Notes under the pieces: model-generated
What the model saw: the letters and a program-made list of their open reading frames with translations, nothing else
Told to the model about the DNA's origin: nothing
Databases searched by the model: none
Translations under genes and position numbers: made by a program
In this document: in pieces, positions 10,944 to 23,871 of the stretch
Layout: each line of letters opens with the position of its first letter
Position numbering within the stretch: the stretch's first letter is position 1
From: Halocaridina rubra
Lineage: Eukaryota > Arthropoda > Malacostraca > Decapoda > Atyidae
NCBI GenBank assembly: GCA_037179515.1
Contig: JAXCGZ010002406.1
Coordinates: forward strand, 17,501-42,500
DNA: 25,000 bases
Direction: 5' to 3'

Positions 10944-10961
10944 TGGTGGCAGTGCAGTACG
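10944..10961 (+). promoter_or_regulatory. Primer-binding-like site of the inner element
   Basis: TGGTGGCAGTGCAGTACG begins three bases after the LTR end. It differs at one base from the copy A site. The priming tRNA is not assigned. Confidence 0.6.
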
Positions 10962-11031
10962 GATCACATGCCCGGAAAACATACGAAAAGACTCTCATAT
11001 CAGTCGAAATCTGTGCAAAGAAAAAAATAGA

Positions 11032-11757
11032 ATGGCAAACGCAGAGATCCAATATCTTCCAATACAGGAAATGAGTGACGAGGACAAACACCGGAGAATT
11101 CTCGAATTGTAGGAGCACGTGCGGCGCCTACAAACTCCTGCTGACGCCGCTCCGTCGAGAAGGAACTTGGTCAACGCCGACAGAGAAACCGACGCCTCAA
11201 ACATCGACGAACAATCTGCCGCTCCGAGCCCTGTTGTGACACAGGGAACGCAGCAGGTCATGCCCCCACCCCGAGCCCTGGTTGTAAAGTCGCCTTGAGT
11301 CAAAGATTTATCTTTATACTTGAACGGCGCAAATGTAAAAGGCCTCGAATGTCCGTCCATTATTCCCGCGGCCGACTTCCTGAAACACTTGGGTCAGCGG
11401 ATGAGAAGTGCTGAGTGGACAGACGAGTACCTAATTTATGAAATAGTACAAAGGTGCACCCGATTTATGGCCGAGACCGTATGCAGAGACGAGTGGTCAA
11501 AGTTAAAGCATTGGGAAATTTTTAAGTAAGTATGCCTAAGATATTTCTTAGTGAGCCGAAGAGTGACCGGGGCTTTGAGCGAAAAAGCCCCTTGCCAAAA
11601 GTACATGTCGCCGGAACCAGCCAAGAAGATGGTGATTCATCGATTCTACACGAGAGATGGAGAAGTTGGGGGATCCTCCTGCGCCCAGAAGGAAGAAGAA
11701 CCCCCTCCTCCATTGCCTTCTGCCATGAAGCTCTTCAGGACCACCTCCTTAAAATAG
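11032..11757 (+). pseudogene. gag: Gag pseudogene of the inner element, three nonsense codons
   Basis: It aligns without net frame change to the 241-codon gag of copy A, from ATGGCAAAC (11032) to TAG (11755-11757). Three in-frame stops break it: TAG at 11110-11112 (GAG in copy A), TGA at 11296-11298 (CAA in copy A) and TAA at 11527-11529 (GAA in copy A). Length is unchanged, so decay is by point mutation only. The capsid-like block is still readable (for example EWTDEYLIYEIVQRCTRF, about residues 131-148). The open pieces at 11320-11529 and 11551-11757 are fragments of this gene, not separate genes. Confidence 0.85.
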
Positions 11758-13460
11758 CTAAGTACTTGTGATCTGTATCCAGTGCGTAATGGGACAATTA
11801 ATAAAAGAAGTGGAGGTCGGTGGACATCGCCATTTTATCTTGTAGTTATGCTTTGACTCAGCCAACCCGCCTATAAGGGGTGTGGTTCCTAGTAAATTAA
11901 TAAAAATAGAATTTCTGTACCCATTACTAACATGGATAATTTGTACTAATAGCTATAAGCAGTAATAAACTCCATTTTTGTTATAATTTGAAGAATATAG
12001 CAAGTAATTGCATTTAAAGGGTGTTCCATTTATTTGTATTAATGACAAAATTGAATTTTAAGAACGCGAATGTATTGATTTTAATTGAAAAATTTAATGT
12101 ACGTGAAATCACTATTATTATAATTTCTTAAGCGTAAGAATTATAGTGAGAAGTATACTTGAATCCGCTTTTAAGGCTGTTCTCTTAATCACGTGTGATA
12201 TCCAAGAAAGGAATGTAGAAATGACCAATCGATCTTCCAACCTCGTTATTATAAAGATATAGTAATTGTACTGATCTTTGATTTTTCAAGTACGTGTAAA
12301 ATCATTTTTATATTAATTTCTTAAAGCATAAGAACTCGAGTGATAAGATCCTTGCACCTGTTTTCAAGGTTGTTTCTTTTTATTATTATTATTCTACAGG
12401 TGTTATATTTTGGTGAGAAAAGAATTTAACAGAGATGACAGATCACTTTTTTAATATTATGATGGGGAATTGATATTACGATACGTGTGTGGCATTTTGT
12501 TTTCAAGAATAAGAAATTTTGTGATATTGTTTAGAGATGAGTTTTTTTTAATTTCGCACTATGCAGGTGAAAGTAAAAGTAAATTTGAGTGAATTTGTGC
12601 TGTGCTGAAATAGGGGAGGTTTTTCAGTGTCACCCAAACGTAACTTCAATGGAGTAGAATGTTTGTTTATTAAAATGGGACCTAGGACTGGTGAGACAGT
12701 CATGTGACCACGCGTCCCGACCGAGATTTCACGCACCCACTCCTTCAGAATGGTGAGGGAAGGAAATCAGCGCTGTAAATATATATCTCAGGGGAAATGC
12801 ATGGAGAGTATGAGTTGAGAGTATGAACGAATGTAAGAGAGAATGAGTGTGAATGACTGGGGGTATAATGGGGGGGTTGTTCTAGTGGGTGAAATTGCGG
12901 GAAAGACCGTTAGGAAACATGATTGGGGGAGTCTGCGAGGGAGTTCCCCTGCTCCGCCGGGTCTATGTGCATGCCATATCCGAGTTTATTTATGGGAGGT
13001 GCTGCACTGTTGCAATATCTATTGAGGGATATTATTGAGAAAATGATTCTCCACCTGCCCAGATATGGTTGAGATGCCAAGTGTGTTTTATTTTTGTTTC
13101 GTCCCCTACTCCGCCAATGAGATTATTTTTTGATTTCCGAGAATTCCAAGGTAGATAATGCGTGATAAAGGACGTGAATCTATGAATGATATTTTATTTT
13201 TTTTGCTAGCTGCAGTATATACATTATTTGTCTGAATAGATATGTTAGATTGATAAAATAAAACTTTTCGAGATTTAGCCATGATAATGTTTATCAAAAT
13301 TATTTCAGCCTGGTCACAAAGAAAGAGTGTGGGCTGACACGAAATGACAACAAGAATCCTACACAGCCATTCCCCGTATTCGAGAGAGCAGAAGTTGATC
13401 CAGAAGCCAAAAGAACAGGGGAGAAAACAGCGCCCACATGTGCACCCTCCTTAAAAGCTA
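11758..13460 (+). other. Non-coding interior of the inner element, gag to LINE
   Basis: No gene is recognised. 11758-12040 matches copy A (about 1650-1380, minus) and the outer copy (7300-7580). 12060-12890 matches the outer copy only, because copy A has a deletion there. 12900-13450 matches all three. Some blocks are strikingly kept, such as GCTAGCTGCAGTATATACAT near 13207. From 13262 a frame without an ATG stays open to the LINE junction and continues in phase into the LINE frame. Confidence 0.8.
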
Positions 13461-13462
13461 TT

Positions 13463-15967
13463 GTAGGCGATTTTAATTTTAGACATATTAACTGGGAAAC
13501 CATAACAGGTGATAGTAGCTCTAAGGAGTTTTTGGAAGTAGTAGAAGACAATTTCCTTTCTCAGCATGTACATGAAGCAACACGGGGGGTGAATTCACTA
13601 GATTTAGTTCTTAGTAATAGAGAGAATATGGTTACAAATTTAGAAGTTGGTGAAAAATTGGGCAACAGTGACCATGATTCCATTAGATTTAACATAATTT
13701 TCAAGGAAACTATAAAGGAAAATAAGAATATTGTTCCAAACTTTAGAGCAGGAGATTTTGAATGCTTAAAAACTAAATTATCTAATGAGGTATGGGAAGG
13801 GATTTCTGGGGTACAGATGTGGGTAGTTAATCCAGCAGGTCAGGTCGCAGGTAGCGGATTACCCCGAAATTTGGGTACCACATGCAAAGGATTATCACAA
13901 GATAAGATCAATACATTAAATTCTCTCACAGGAAAGAACAGCAGCCCGTCAGTTAATATAAATTTGGATGAGGAATATAACAATTTTGTCATGACTCTTA
14001 AGAATAGTCAGAGAGACTATATTCCCATGAAACATTGCAGATCAAGAAAAAATGACCCTAAATGGATGAACAATAGAATAAAGAATCTTATAGGTATTAA
14101 AAGAGGAATATACAGGAAACTAAAAAGAGGTGAAGAGCATGTGAGGCAGCAATATATACAGTTAAACAGGGAAGTTAAAAAGATAGTTAGAGAGTCGAAA
14201 AGAAAATACGAAGTTCGAATAGCAGGAGAAGCTAAAGAAAATCCTAAAGGGTTTTATCAACATTATCAAACAAAATTTAAGGAAAAAGTCGGACCAATTG
14301 AAGTAGCCAATGGCCATATCACAGATGACGATAAAGTGATGTGTACATGTTTAAATGATTATTTCTTATCTGTATTTACAAATGAAAACTTGGAAAATAT
14401 TCCGGAAGTAGAATCCATTTACAAAGACAGTCCCGATAATATACTTAGTTCAATAAATATTACGAGAGAGGAGGTAATAAAAGAAATAGATAAATTAAAG
14501 GCTCATAAATCTCCGGGACCTGATGGAATATATGCTAGAATATTAAAGGAATGCAAGGAAGAGCTTACTTGTCCTCTAACTGCATTATTTAATAATTCAC
14601 TAAAATTAGGATCGGTACCCATGGAGTGGAAATTGGCAGATGTGGTACCAATATTTAAAAAAGGAGAACGTGTTAAAAAGAATAATTATAGGCCGGTAAG
14701 TTTAACGTCAACAGTGGGTAAGATTCTAGAATCCATAATTGCAAATAAAATAAGGGCACATCTAGAATTACACAGACTGATAAAACTTTCACAACACGGG
14801 TTTCTTAAGGGTTTTTCGTGCCTTACAAACTTACTGTCTTTTTATTCAGAAGTTTACGAGGCAGTAGATTGTGGCAAAGAATATGATACATTATATCTAG
14901 ATTTTAGCAAAGCTTTTGATAGAGTTCCTCACAAAAGATTAGTTAAAAAGCTGGAAGCTCATGGTATAGGAGGAGCTGTGCTCAGATGGATCAAACAATG
15001 GTTAAAAGACAGAAAACAGAGGGTTTGCATAAATGGAGAGAAATCAGAGTGGGGCTCGGTTACAAGCGGGGTACCACAAGGCTCGGTACTGGGTCCTCTA
15101 TTATTCATCGTATATCTAAATGATCTGGATTCGGATATCAGTAGTAACCTAAGTAAATTCGCAGACGACACTAAAATAGGTAGAACTATAAATGGAAAAG
15201 AAGACATTCATGCTTTACAGGAAGATCTAAATAGATTATCTGAATGGTCGGACAAATGGCAAATGGAATTTAATGTTGAAAAATGTAAAGTAGTTAAAAT
15301 GGGTACTATAAAAGACAATACTAGTTATAAGCTAAATAACCATGAAATCATGAGTTCTCAGTGTGAAAGGGATTTGGGAGTTCTTGTGAGTAGTAGTCTT
15401 AAGCCAAGAGAGCAATGCACAGCAGTCAGAAATAAAGCAAACAGAATTTTAGGATTTATCTCAAGAAGCGTCAGCAATAGGACGGAAAAAGTTATTTTGC
15501 AGCTCTATCTTGCATTAGTTAGGCCCCATTTAGATTATGCTGTGCAATTCTGGTCACCCTATTATAGAATGGAAATTGAATCCTTGGAGAGAGTGCAACG
15601 AAGAATGACCAAGATGATACACAATATCAGAAATCTACCATATGAGGACAGATTAAAAAAACTTAATCTACATTCTCTAGAGAGGCGAAGAGTTAGGGGG
15701 GATATGATTGAAGTGTATAAATGGTTTAAAGGGATTAACAAGGGAGATATTAATAAAGTTTTAAAAATTCATGATCAAACCAGAACTCGTAATAATGGAT
15801 TTAAGCTTGATAAATTTAGGTTCAGAAGGGAAATTGGTAAAAATTGGTTTGGTAATAGAGTAGCTGATGCATGGAACAAGCTTCCTAGTAGGATAGTAAA
15901 TGCCAATACCTTAGACACCTTCAAATGTAGATTAGATAGACATATGACAGAGGTAGGGTGGGTATGA
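13463..15967 (+). CDS. LINE endonuclease tail plus reverse transcriptase, 5'-truncated, no stops
   Basis: 834 codons remain open. Residues 1-5 (VGDFN) are the asparagine motif of an AP-endonuclease-like domain, followed by DLVLSN and SDHDS at about 47-80. The earlier endonuclease part is lost. The reverse transcriptase core has SPGPDGI at about 349, LDFSKAFD at 479-486, GVPQGSVLGP at 536-545 and the catalytic FADD at 566-569 (15158-15169). The CR1/Rex-type C-terminal region follows (LVRPHLDYAVQFWSPY, ERVQRR). The family copies its RNA at a nicked chromosomal target. The frame has no natural ATG at this end (first internal ATG 13628). About 50 residues encoded near 13805-13950 look like an extra linker. 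All visible catalytic residues are present, so the insertion is recent or sheltered. Confidence 0.93.
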   Translation, partial: VGDFNFRHINWETITGDSSSKEFLEVVEDNFLSQHVHEATRGVNSLDLVLSNRENMVTNLEVGEKLGNSDHDSIRFNIIFKETIKENKNIVPNFRAGDFECLKTKLSNEVWEGISGVQMWVVNPAGQVAGSGLPRNLGTTCKGLSQDKINTLNSLTGKNSSPSVNINLDEEYNNFVMTLKNSQRDYIPMKHCRSRKNDPKWMNNRIKNLIGIKRGIYRKLKRGEEHVRQQYIQLNREVKKIVRESKRKYEVRIAGEAKENPKGFYQHYQTKFKEKVGPIEVANGHITDDDKVMCTCLNDYFLSVFTNENLENIPEVESIYKDSPDNILSSINITREEVIKEIDKLKAHKSPGPDGIYARILKECKEELTCPLTALFNNSLKLGSVPMEWKLADVVPIFKKGERVKKNNYRPVSLTSTVGKILESIIANKIRAHLELHRLIKLSQHGFLKGFSCLTNLLSFYSEVYEAVDCGKEYDTLYLDFSKAFDRVPHKRLVKKLEAHGIGGAVLRWIKQWLKDRKQRVCINGEKSEWGSVTSGVPQGSVLGPLLFIVYLNDLDSDISSNLSKFADDTKIGRTINGKEDIHALQEDLNRLSEWSDKWQMEFNVEKCKVVKMGTIKDNTSYKLNNHEIMSSQCERDLGVLVSSSLKPREQCTAVRNKANRILGFISRSVSNRTEKVILQLYLALVRPHLDYAVQFWSPYYRMEIESLERVQRRMTKMIHNIRNLPYEDRLKKLNLHSLERRRVRGDMIEVYKWFKGINKGDINKVLKIHDQTRTRNNGFKLDKFRFRREIGKNWFGNRVADAWNKLPSRIVNANTLDTFKCRLDRHMTEVGWV

Positions 15968-16136
15968 ATAGGTTAGTGCTTATTAGAAAAATCATAAAAA
16001 GAAAAACAGAATAAATAAGTAGAGTAGAATAGAATAGGTTAGACATGCTGAAAATACAATTAAAAAATGGAGCTGCCTCGTGTGTGCCAGTAGGCATGTT
16101 GCAGTGTCCTCTATTCTTATGTTCTTATGTTCTTAT
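15968..16136 (+). other. LINE 3' untranslated region and 8-bp repeat tail
   Basis: A short AT-rich 3' UTR ends in about three TTCTTATG units (16111-16136). CR1-clade elements end in such short 8-bp microsatellites, not poly(A). This supports the CR1-like call and fixes the 3' end. Confidence 0.85.
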
Positions 16137-17243
16137 TCAGCCACAGCCCTGAAGGCAAACCTCGGGCAGTATAAGAGTAGGAAAATTAAAGTAGTAAAAT
16201 GGAGGTTAATAGTAAAAGTACCCAACCGTGCGTAAGTATGAGCAAACAGACAGAACAGTTATATGTCGAACTTCCCCCGGTTCCGGAGGTAATTCTGTTG
16301 CATAGTAATTCAAATAAGTCAAATTCGAGATTGTAGAAGAATATATATATTTTCTGTTTTAATTGTTCCTGTACAACTCCTTGCGAGATTTTGAAACTTA
16401 AGCAAAATGCATTCTTTACTGTTGTGAATGAAATATACTTTTTGTTTTTATTATTGCATACACAGAGACAGACTTTTCATATTTTTTCAGATACCCATTT
16501 TTATTATTATAGTTTTTTTGTATGAAGAAAATTTTTTAATACTTTTATCCCTTTGATCTATATATTATAGTTAAAGAGCTTTGAAAAGGATTATCTAGAA
16601 ATAATTATTGTTAATCCCCATAATTTTCATGAATTTAAAATTGCAATGGCACTAATTAAGATAATTGAGATCCTCAGAGATTATATGTTGTGTTTTCAAT
16701 TTAAAATGATTAATACTTAAGTCATTATAAGACGTTTGTTAAGAAAAAGATATTTGTACTTTTGTTGATAGTAGTAGAGATATTGTCACATATGATTTTA
16801 ATATTTTGCTTTAATTTTATCAGAGATATGTTGCCTTATAGAGAGTGTGTGCTTCGACTCAACCCTCTGATTTGTAGTAAGAAGGAGATTGTCATGATAG
16901 ATAGGGGTGTGTGTGCTATTTCAGTAAAGTCCTTGGCTATGTTAAATAGAAAGGAATGGATTTATGCTTCGATGTTTCTGCAAGTTGTACACTAAGTTCT
17001 TTTGCTTTTGGTTTTTGTTAACTGGGAATAAAAATAGCCCTCTGACAATAAACGTAAAACTCTATCAATAGTCATTGTTCACGTTGTTCACTTTCATTTG
17101 TTTATTTATTCTTTTATTTTAAAGAGATACTCCGTGATAATTTATTTTTTATTTCAGTGCATGTAAAGGAAGAAAGCCCGTCTCACCTAACCATGTGGGT
17201 GGATACCGCAACGTATTTCACGGTTGCCCAGTCAACCTTTCAT

Positions 17244-17251
17244 TTCTCTCT

Positions 17252-17338
<87 letters not shown>
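17244..17338. repeat. (CT)n microsatellite in the inner element
   Basis: About 95 bases of CT with a few TT breaks. A (CT)n tract lies at the matching place of the outer copy (20955-21047). Only artefactual Ser-Leu frames arise from it. Confidence 0.97.
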
Positions 17339-17340
<2 letters not shown>

Positions 17341-17609
17341 CTGAGACTGACATGTGTTCCTTCCGATGCTACGAGAATGTTGCCGTTATTGATTCTTTTT
17401 TGTTGTTTTTTTCCAGTTAAGCTAGGCGATAATGGTGCCTACATTTTATTTCAGTTGATAAATTTTTGCATGCTGTTATTGCATAAATACTGATAAGACA
17501 TTGGTAGTACTAACTTTTGCATAAAGATTTTTGCCACATATCGCAACTATTTAGAGAATAGATAAAACTCCCATTTACAAATTGGGGAACCCAAAAGTTG
17601 CCGTTTATA

Positions 17610-17737
<128 letters not shown>

Positions 17738-19980
17738 TATTATGATGGCAGGAATTTGAATAGTAGAGGAGACTGTGTTAGAATGAGCATTACTATGAAA
17801 TATAAGTATAGAACTCTGTTCTTACTTCTGAATGCCAGTCTCCATTGTATATATATTGTCATTTCTGATTTAGTATTTTCATTTAATTTTTTATGATATT
17901 TATTATGATCATGATTATTAGTAATGTTATTATTATGTTGACTGTTATTGTTGCTATTTCTCAATGGCCTTTTGCTAATTATTATTTTTGCAATACAAAC
18001 AGCAGTAACCTGATGATTTGTATCTTTTATCTGAGTTCTTTCTTGATATTAATGTAGCCACTGCTAATAAGAATATTTCCTTACTGGCTTTTCTCAGCAT
18101 TTAATGATTGTTCTTTTTGATATCTATAGTTAAGTAATGTTATGTATCAGTTTCTCAGCTAAGTCCTAAGTATCTTGGAATAATAATCTAATGGTGTAGA
18201 CACAAACCTTTCATTACCACCCTATTTCCAGGCAGCCCCGACCTGCAGGTTCTAAAAGTCTTTAGATTTTGTTTTCTCTCAAACAAGACCTGTTGCCCAT
18301 TGAATAGAGATTGCAAGCACTTGCAGTTGCAGGGGAGGCGAAGTATAGCCTCAGATTACCGACGTATGGCCATTGTTGGTACCCCAAAGTCATAGGGAAC
18401 CTTTTTTACAACTGTATTAGTGACATAGGTTCAGATTTTCATTCCGAGGTCTGCTTCGAAGGAACGTGTGTATTGCAGTACTGAGGAGAAAGTCGCTGTG
18501 ACGTTGCAGGTCTCCTACAGGGGTTGTCATAGTCAAGACGGGCCCAGAGGTAGGACGAAAAAGCCAGGCTGGAGGGGTTCGGAAGATGCATTGATCGCTT
18601 CCTTTTTGTCTTGCCAGTCTTCAGAGGAAGAGAATTTGTGGTAGTGTGCGAACCTGGGCCTGCAGTGAAGATGGCGGGGGAGTGAAAAGGAGAGGTAAAC
18701 ATGGAGACCGTTGTATTAAGCCTAGCAAGAATTTCATGAGCAAGGGAGAGGAAACAGAAGTCTTTTAAAACATCTTAATAACACCTTATAAGCCACATAA
18801 ACAAATTGATGAAATCCCCAGAAAGAAAGAATCCCCATACATGTCCTAACTTTAGTGAAGAGAGAAAGGAAGTTTATGGAAAATCCCTTATTAGTTATTT
18901 GGTCAAATATGTTCCCCCACGTATTAGAACTGAAAAAATGGGAAAGAGAATGTCCCCACCGTCTTTGACCCATGTGTGAAAAGACAAGTTATAATTTTTC
19001 AATTTTTGCCTAGCTTTAAGATAATTTTAAAGTGAAAACTCAGAGTCTCCCTTCGATGTAAGTTTTTAGAATAAGTACCATTGATAAATTGTAAAATTTG
19101 CACAAATCACAATAAGTTGTTTTCTGCTTAATTAATATCATTGTTTGAATCATGATTTACTCTTTGTGTTCATTAAGTTTGCAGAACAATCCCCTCCTCA
19201 TTTAAAGTCTTAGGTTGAGAGGTAGTGTGCAGAGTCTTTGTGAAGAATGATCATAGACGAATATGCTTTATATTATGTTCATTAAGTTCTCATATCAGTT
19301 TGTCCCTGAACAGAAATTGCATATTGAAATGGTGAATGTTTTTGACTTTTCACACCGTAACAAATGTTTTGTTTCAGGGGTAGTTTTTAAGGCCTAATTT
19401 TAAGACAAATCAGTGCCCCATAGTAACGATAGGAATGGAAATTATAAGATGAGGTTTCTTATAGAAATTACCATTTATGTTATTGACTATCACATTTTAA
19501 ATGTTCATACATGCTAATACTCTACATAATTTGTTTGCTAATGCTCTACATGATTCATATTTTGACTGTAACTAACCAAATTTTGTAAATCTTTTGAAAA
19601 AGGAGAGAAGTAGATAAGGTAACGTTATGATCTAAACTGACTTTTGATCTTAATTAATGTTTGTTAATGATTAGTTACACACTGAAATAATAATGATTAA
19701 GGTTATTTTTGTTTTTAAATATAGGAATATGTTTGTATTAAAGATTTCCCACAAGGAAATAGACTCTGCATGCTCTAGTTCATATGTAAAATTACTATTA
19801 AGCTATAAGAATAATGCTATGTTCCTGTAATCTGTTTAGAAGTTCATAGAAATAGGAATTCTTAGATAATAGCTTAAATAATTCGGCCAGGTTTTTATTG
19901 TAAACTAATGTCAGTTAGGAGATATCAAAGAGCTCTCAAAAGATAACCCATGCTGCTGCTGAAATAGAGATATTTCAGTT

Positions 19981-19993
19981 TGGTGGGGAGGGA
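19981..19993 (+). promoter_or_regulatory. Polypurine tract of the inner element
   Basis: TGGTGGGGAGGGA lies directly before the 3' LTR, the usual place of the plus-strand primer in LTR retroelements. The outer element has a related tract at 24681-24694, and the preceding ATATTTCAG is shared. Confidence 0.72.
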
Positions 19994-20666
19994 TGCTGCA
20001 TGACTGAAGTCTTGCTGAAGTCACATGAAAGCCTGCTGAAGCCAGAATCTGAAAAAATCTTGAGGAGTAACGGTCGAGGGCACAGATGGTTTATTACATG
20101 CCCTCACTTTTATTGGGTTTTGGGTCCAGACCCTGCTTTCCCTTGGAGCCACCAAGATTTATGGCTAGATAAACAGAACTAATTTCCGGCACCATGCACT
20201 CCAATAGGCCTAAAAGATAAGGGACCCTCGGTCCCTGAAAACACCACAAGAGGCTGTAAACATTTGACCCACATTTGTATGTACACGCCCTGAGAGAGAG
20301 AGGCCCCAATAGCTGCAACGATTTAGAACTTCTTCTGTTCAATAGGCCTGCTGAAATAGCCCCTCCCCCAAAGGGAGGGACTCCTCTTTGAACCTGAAGT
20401 CTATTGGCAAAACTGGATTACATGACACGCCCTGCCCATGGGGTAATTCAAGAATCCCCGAGGCAGACAGAGCTCAGTTAGTTAAAATTTTACCAGGGGC
20501 ACGAATAGAACATAGATTTTGATAGTCATAGGGTGGGGGGCATTGAGGCGTCGAATATGTTGTACTCTAGAATAAAGTAAATTAAAGAAACCACCGCTTG
20601 TCCATTCTTGCCTTGCACCCTTCTGGTATTAATAGTAATGTAAGTGATATAAAGTACACTACGACA
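19994..20666 (+). repeat. 3' LTR of the inner element
   Basis: It starts TGCTGCATGACTG (the partner reads TGTCGCACGACTG) and ends CTACGACA. AATAAA lies at 20571-20576 and the C/G hairpin at 20359-20380. It is about 95% like the 5' LTR by eye. The outer element resumes at 20667. Confidence 0.93.
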
Positions 20667-20953
20667 TGCTTCGACTCAACCCTCTGATTTATAAACAGAG
20701 AAAAGATTGCCATACTAGACAAGTACGTGTATGCTTACTCCACTAAAGTTATTTGCAATGTTAAACAGAAAAAAGAATGAATTTATGTTTCGATGTTTCT
20801 TCATTTGTACACTAAGTTATTTTGCTTTATTCTCTTTAGACTTTAGAAATGGTTGCACTTGCACTGTCCCCTTGTATAGTTTGGACAGGAAGTCAAGTCA
20901 TAAAAAGGGCACTTTAATCGAAAAATATTTTTTTTTATTTTGAAGAAAAATAA

Positions 20954-20954
<1 letters not shown>

Positions 20955-21047
<93 letters not shown>
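20955..21047. repeat. (CT)n microsatellite in the outer element
   Basis: An almost perfect CT tract at the place matching 17244-17338. Confidence 0.97.
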
Positions 21048-21049
<2 letters not shown>

Positions 21050-21322
21050 GTCTTTTGCCCTTTCCATACTGAAACATGTTACTTCTTCATGTTGACAGAG
21101 TATTATAATCATTGATTTTTTTTAGATTCTTTTGCTAATTTGCTAGATGATAAATGTGCCCAAGTTTTATTACAGTTGACAAGTTTTTGCATGCTGATAT
21201 TGCATAAATACTGCTAAGACATAAGTTGAACAGATTATTATATATTTTTCTGCAACATATTGCAACTGTTTTGGAAAATAGCCAAAGCTCCCACTGACAA
21301 ATTTGGCAACCGAAAGGTTGAT

Positions 21323-22271
<949 letters not shown>

Positions 22272-23578
22272 TTATTTTATTTTTATTATTCTTATTATGA
22301 TCATTATTATTAGTATTGTTATTATTATGTTGGCTGTTACTGTTGCTATCACTCCATGGCCTTTTGGAAATTATTTTCGTAAATGCTATCAGCAGTAACC
22401 AATTGATTTGTATTTTTTATCTTAAATTCATGCTTTTATGTTACTGTAGTCACTGCTAATAAGATTTCTTTAATGACTTTTCTCAGCATTTCATGTCTTT
22501 TCCTTTTGATATCTATAACATATTAATGTTATGTACCAGTTACTCAGTATCTTGAAATAATAATTTAATGATGTAGACACAAACTTCCAATTACCACACT
22601 ATTTCCAGGCAGCCCCGACCTACAATTTTAAATTTTATTTTCACAAACTAGTCCCTTTTACCCATTGGAGAGATTGCAAGCACTTGCAGAAGCAGGGAGG
22701 TGAAGTATGCCCTCTGAATTCTTACATATGGCCGTTGTTTGTACTCAGAGGTCTTATCTATTCTCTCTTGCATGTGTATTAGCGACATGAGGCCCTAGTT
22801 TCTGGCCCTAGAATCTACTCCAGGCTATGTTCATATTTTTCAGCTGGAGGGAGATGCACCTCCGGGGGGAGGTGTCATGAGAGGTGGTCATAGGACCACC
22901 TCGAGTGTCGCAGCAACGCTGGCAGGAGAGGCTCAGGGAAAATATATTGGCGCCCTCCTTATGTCCGTCCCTGTCTCAAGAAAAAGAATCACGGTACGTG
23001 GTTACAACCCGAACCCCTCTCAAAGTGTGAGGTTGGAGTTGAACAGTCACTAGTGGTGGGAATCCCAAGACCTAGCAATAATGGGTTAGGAGGGGATGGG
23101 GAAGTGATAATCCCCAAAAATTAAAAATGAGAAAGGGGGAAAGAATAAATCCCCATATATATGATAAATTCAGTGACAACGTAAAAAGGGAATTGAAAAT
23201 CCCTATAATAGAAAATTTTAAAATTAACAATGAGAAAAGAGAATTGAGAATCCCTTTAGTTAAGAAAGTTGAATAATAAAAAAAAGGTAGAAATGTCCAC
23301 AAAGGGAAATAGAGTCTTTACAACTATGTATTTGAACTGATAAAGATGGGGGAAAAAAGTCCCCACTTTCTTTGCCAACATTTAGTAGACGCAGAAAAAC
23401 AAATATTGTAATTTTTTTATTTTTTTATTTTAAGCTTAGCTGTAAGGTCACCTCAGAGCCTCCCCTAGGTTTAAGTTTATTAGAATAAGTGTCATTTAAC
23501 AATTGTGCATGATTGAATTCTATTTTTTTTCTCACTATAATGTGTGTTAAATGTTACATTTTGCAAAAAATCATACTC

Positions 23579-23678
<100 letters not shown>

Positions 23679-23871
23679 GATTGTAACACCAGAACAGGCC
23701 AAAAATATAATAATATAAAACAGCCCTCATCAGGTCTGGGCACGAAGAATACATAAAGTAAAGATAAACAGAAATGGATAGTGTAATGACTTGTCAGATG
23801 TGAAGGGATAATATGAGGTGTGTAACGAATATCCAAGAATATTCAGTGTTGATGTAGGCATAGAAAGAGAT

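Larger units (their letters stand above)
13461..16136 (+). mobile_element. CR1-like LINE, 5'-truncated
   Basis: A non-LTR retrotransposon of about 2.7 kb. The ends are set by comparison with the empty sites: copy A reads GTAAAAGCTAG then TCAGCCGCAGCC; here TTAAAAGCTA is followed by the LINE, and TCAGCCACAGCC resumes at about 16137. It begins within the endonuclease domain, contains the full reverse transcriptase, and ends with an 8-bp tandem (TTCTTATG) as known for CR1-type elements. No target duplication is seen, also usual for CR1. Length loss at the 5' end fits incomplete target-primed reverse transcription. Confidence 0.93.

Noticed and set aside
10995..11360. 121-residue frame antisense to gag, and similar ones at 2149-2409, 1786-2016 and 11436-11713
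   Set aside because: They are shadows of the gag sense strand, which carries the conserved length and motifs.
17157..17493. Ser-Leu rich frames, and the Arg-Glu rich frame at 20843-21112
   Set aside because: They are products of (CT)n tracts.
18439..18973. Two minus-strand frames of 79-87 codons
   Set aside because: The matching stretch of the outer copy (about 22800-23400) does not keep them, and no motif is recognisable.
20000..20342. Short frames inside LTRs (also 2609-2869 and 10243-10428)
   Set aside because: They are not conserved among the LTR copies. LTRs of this kind are non-coding.
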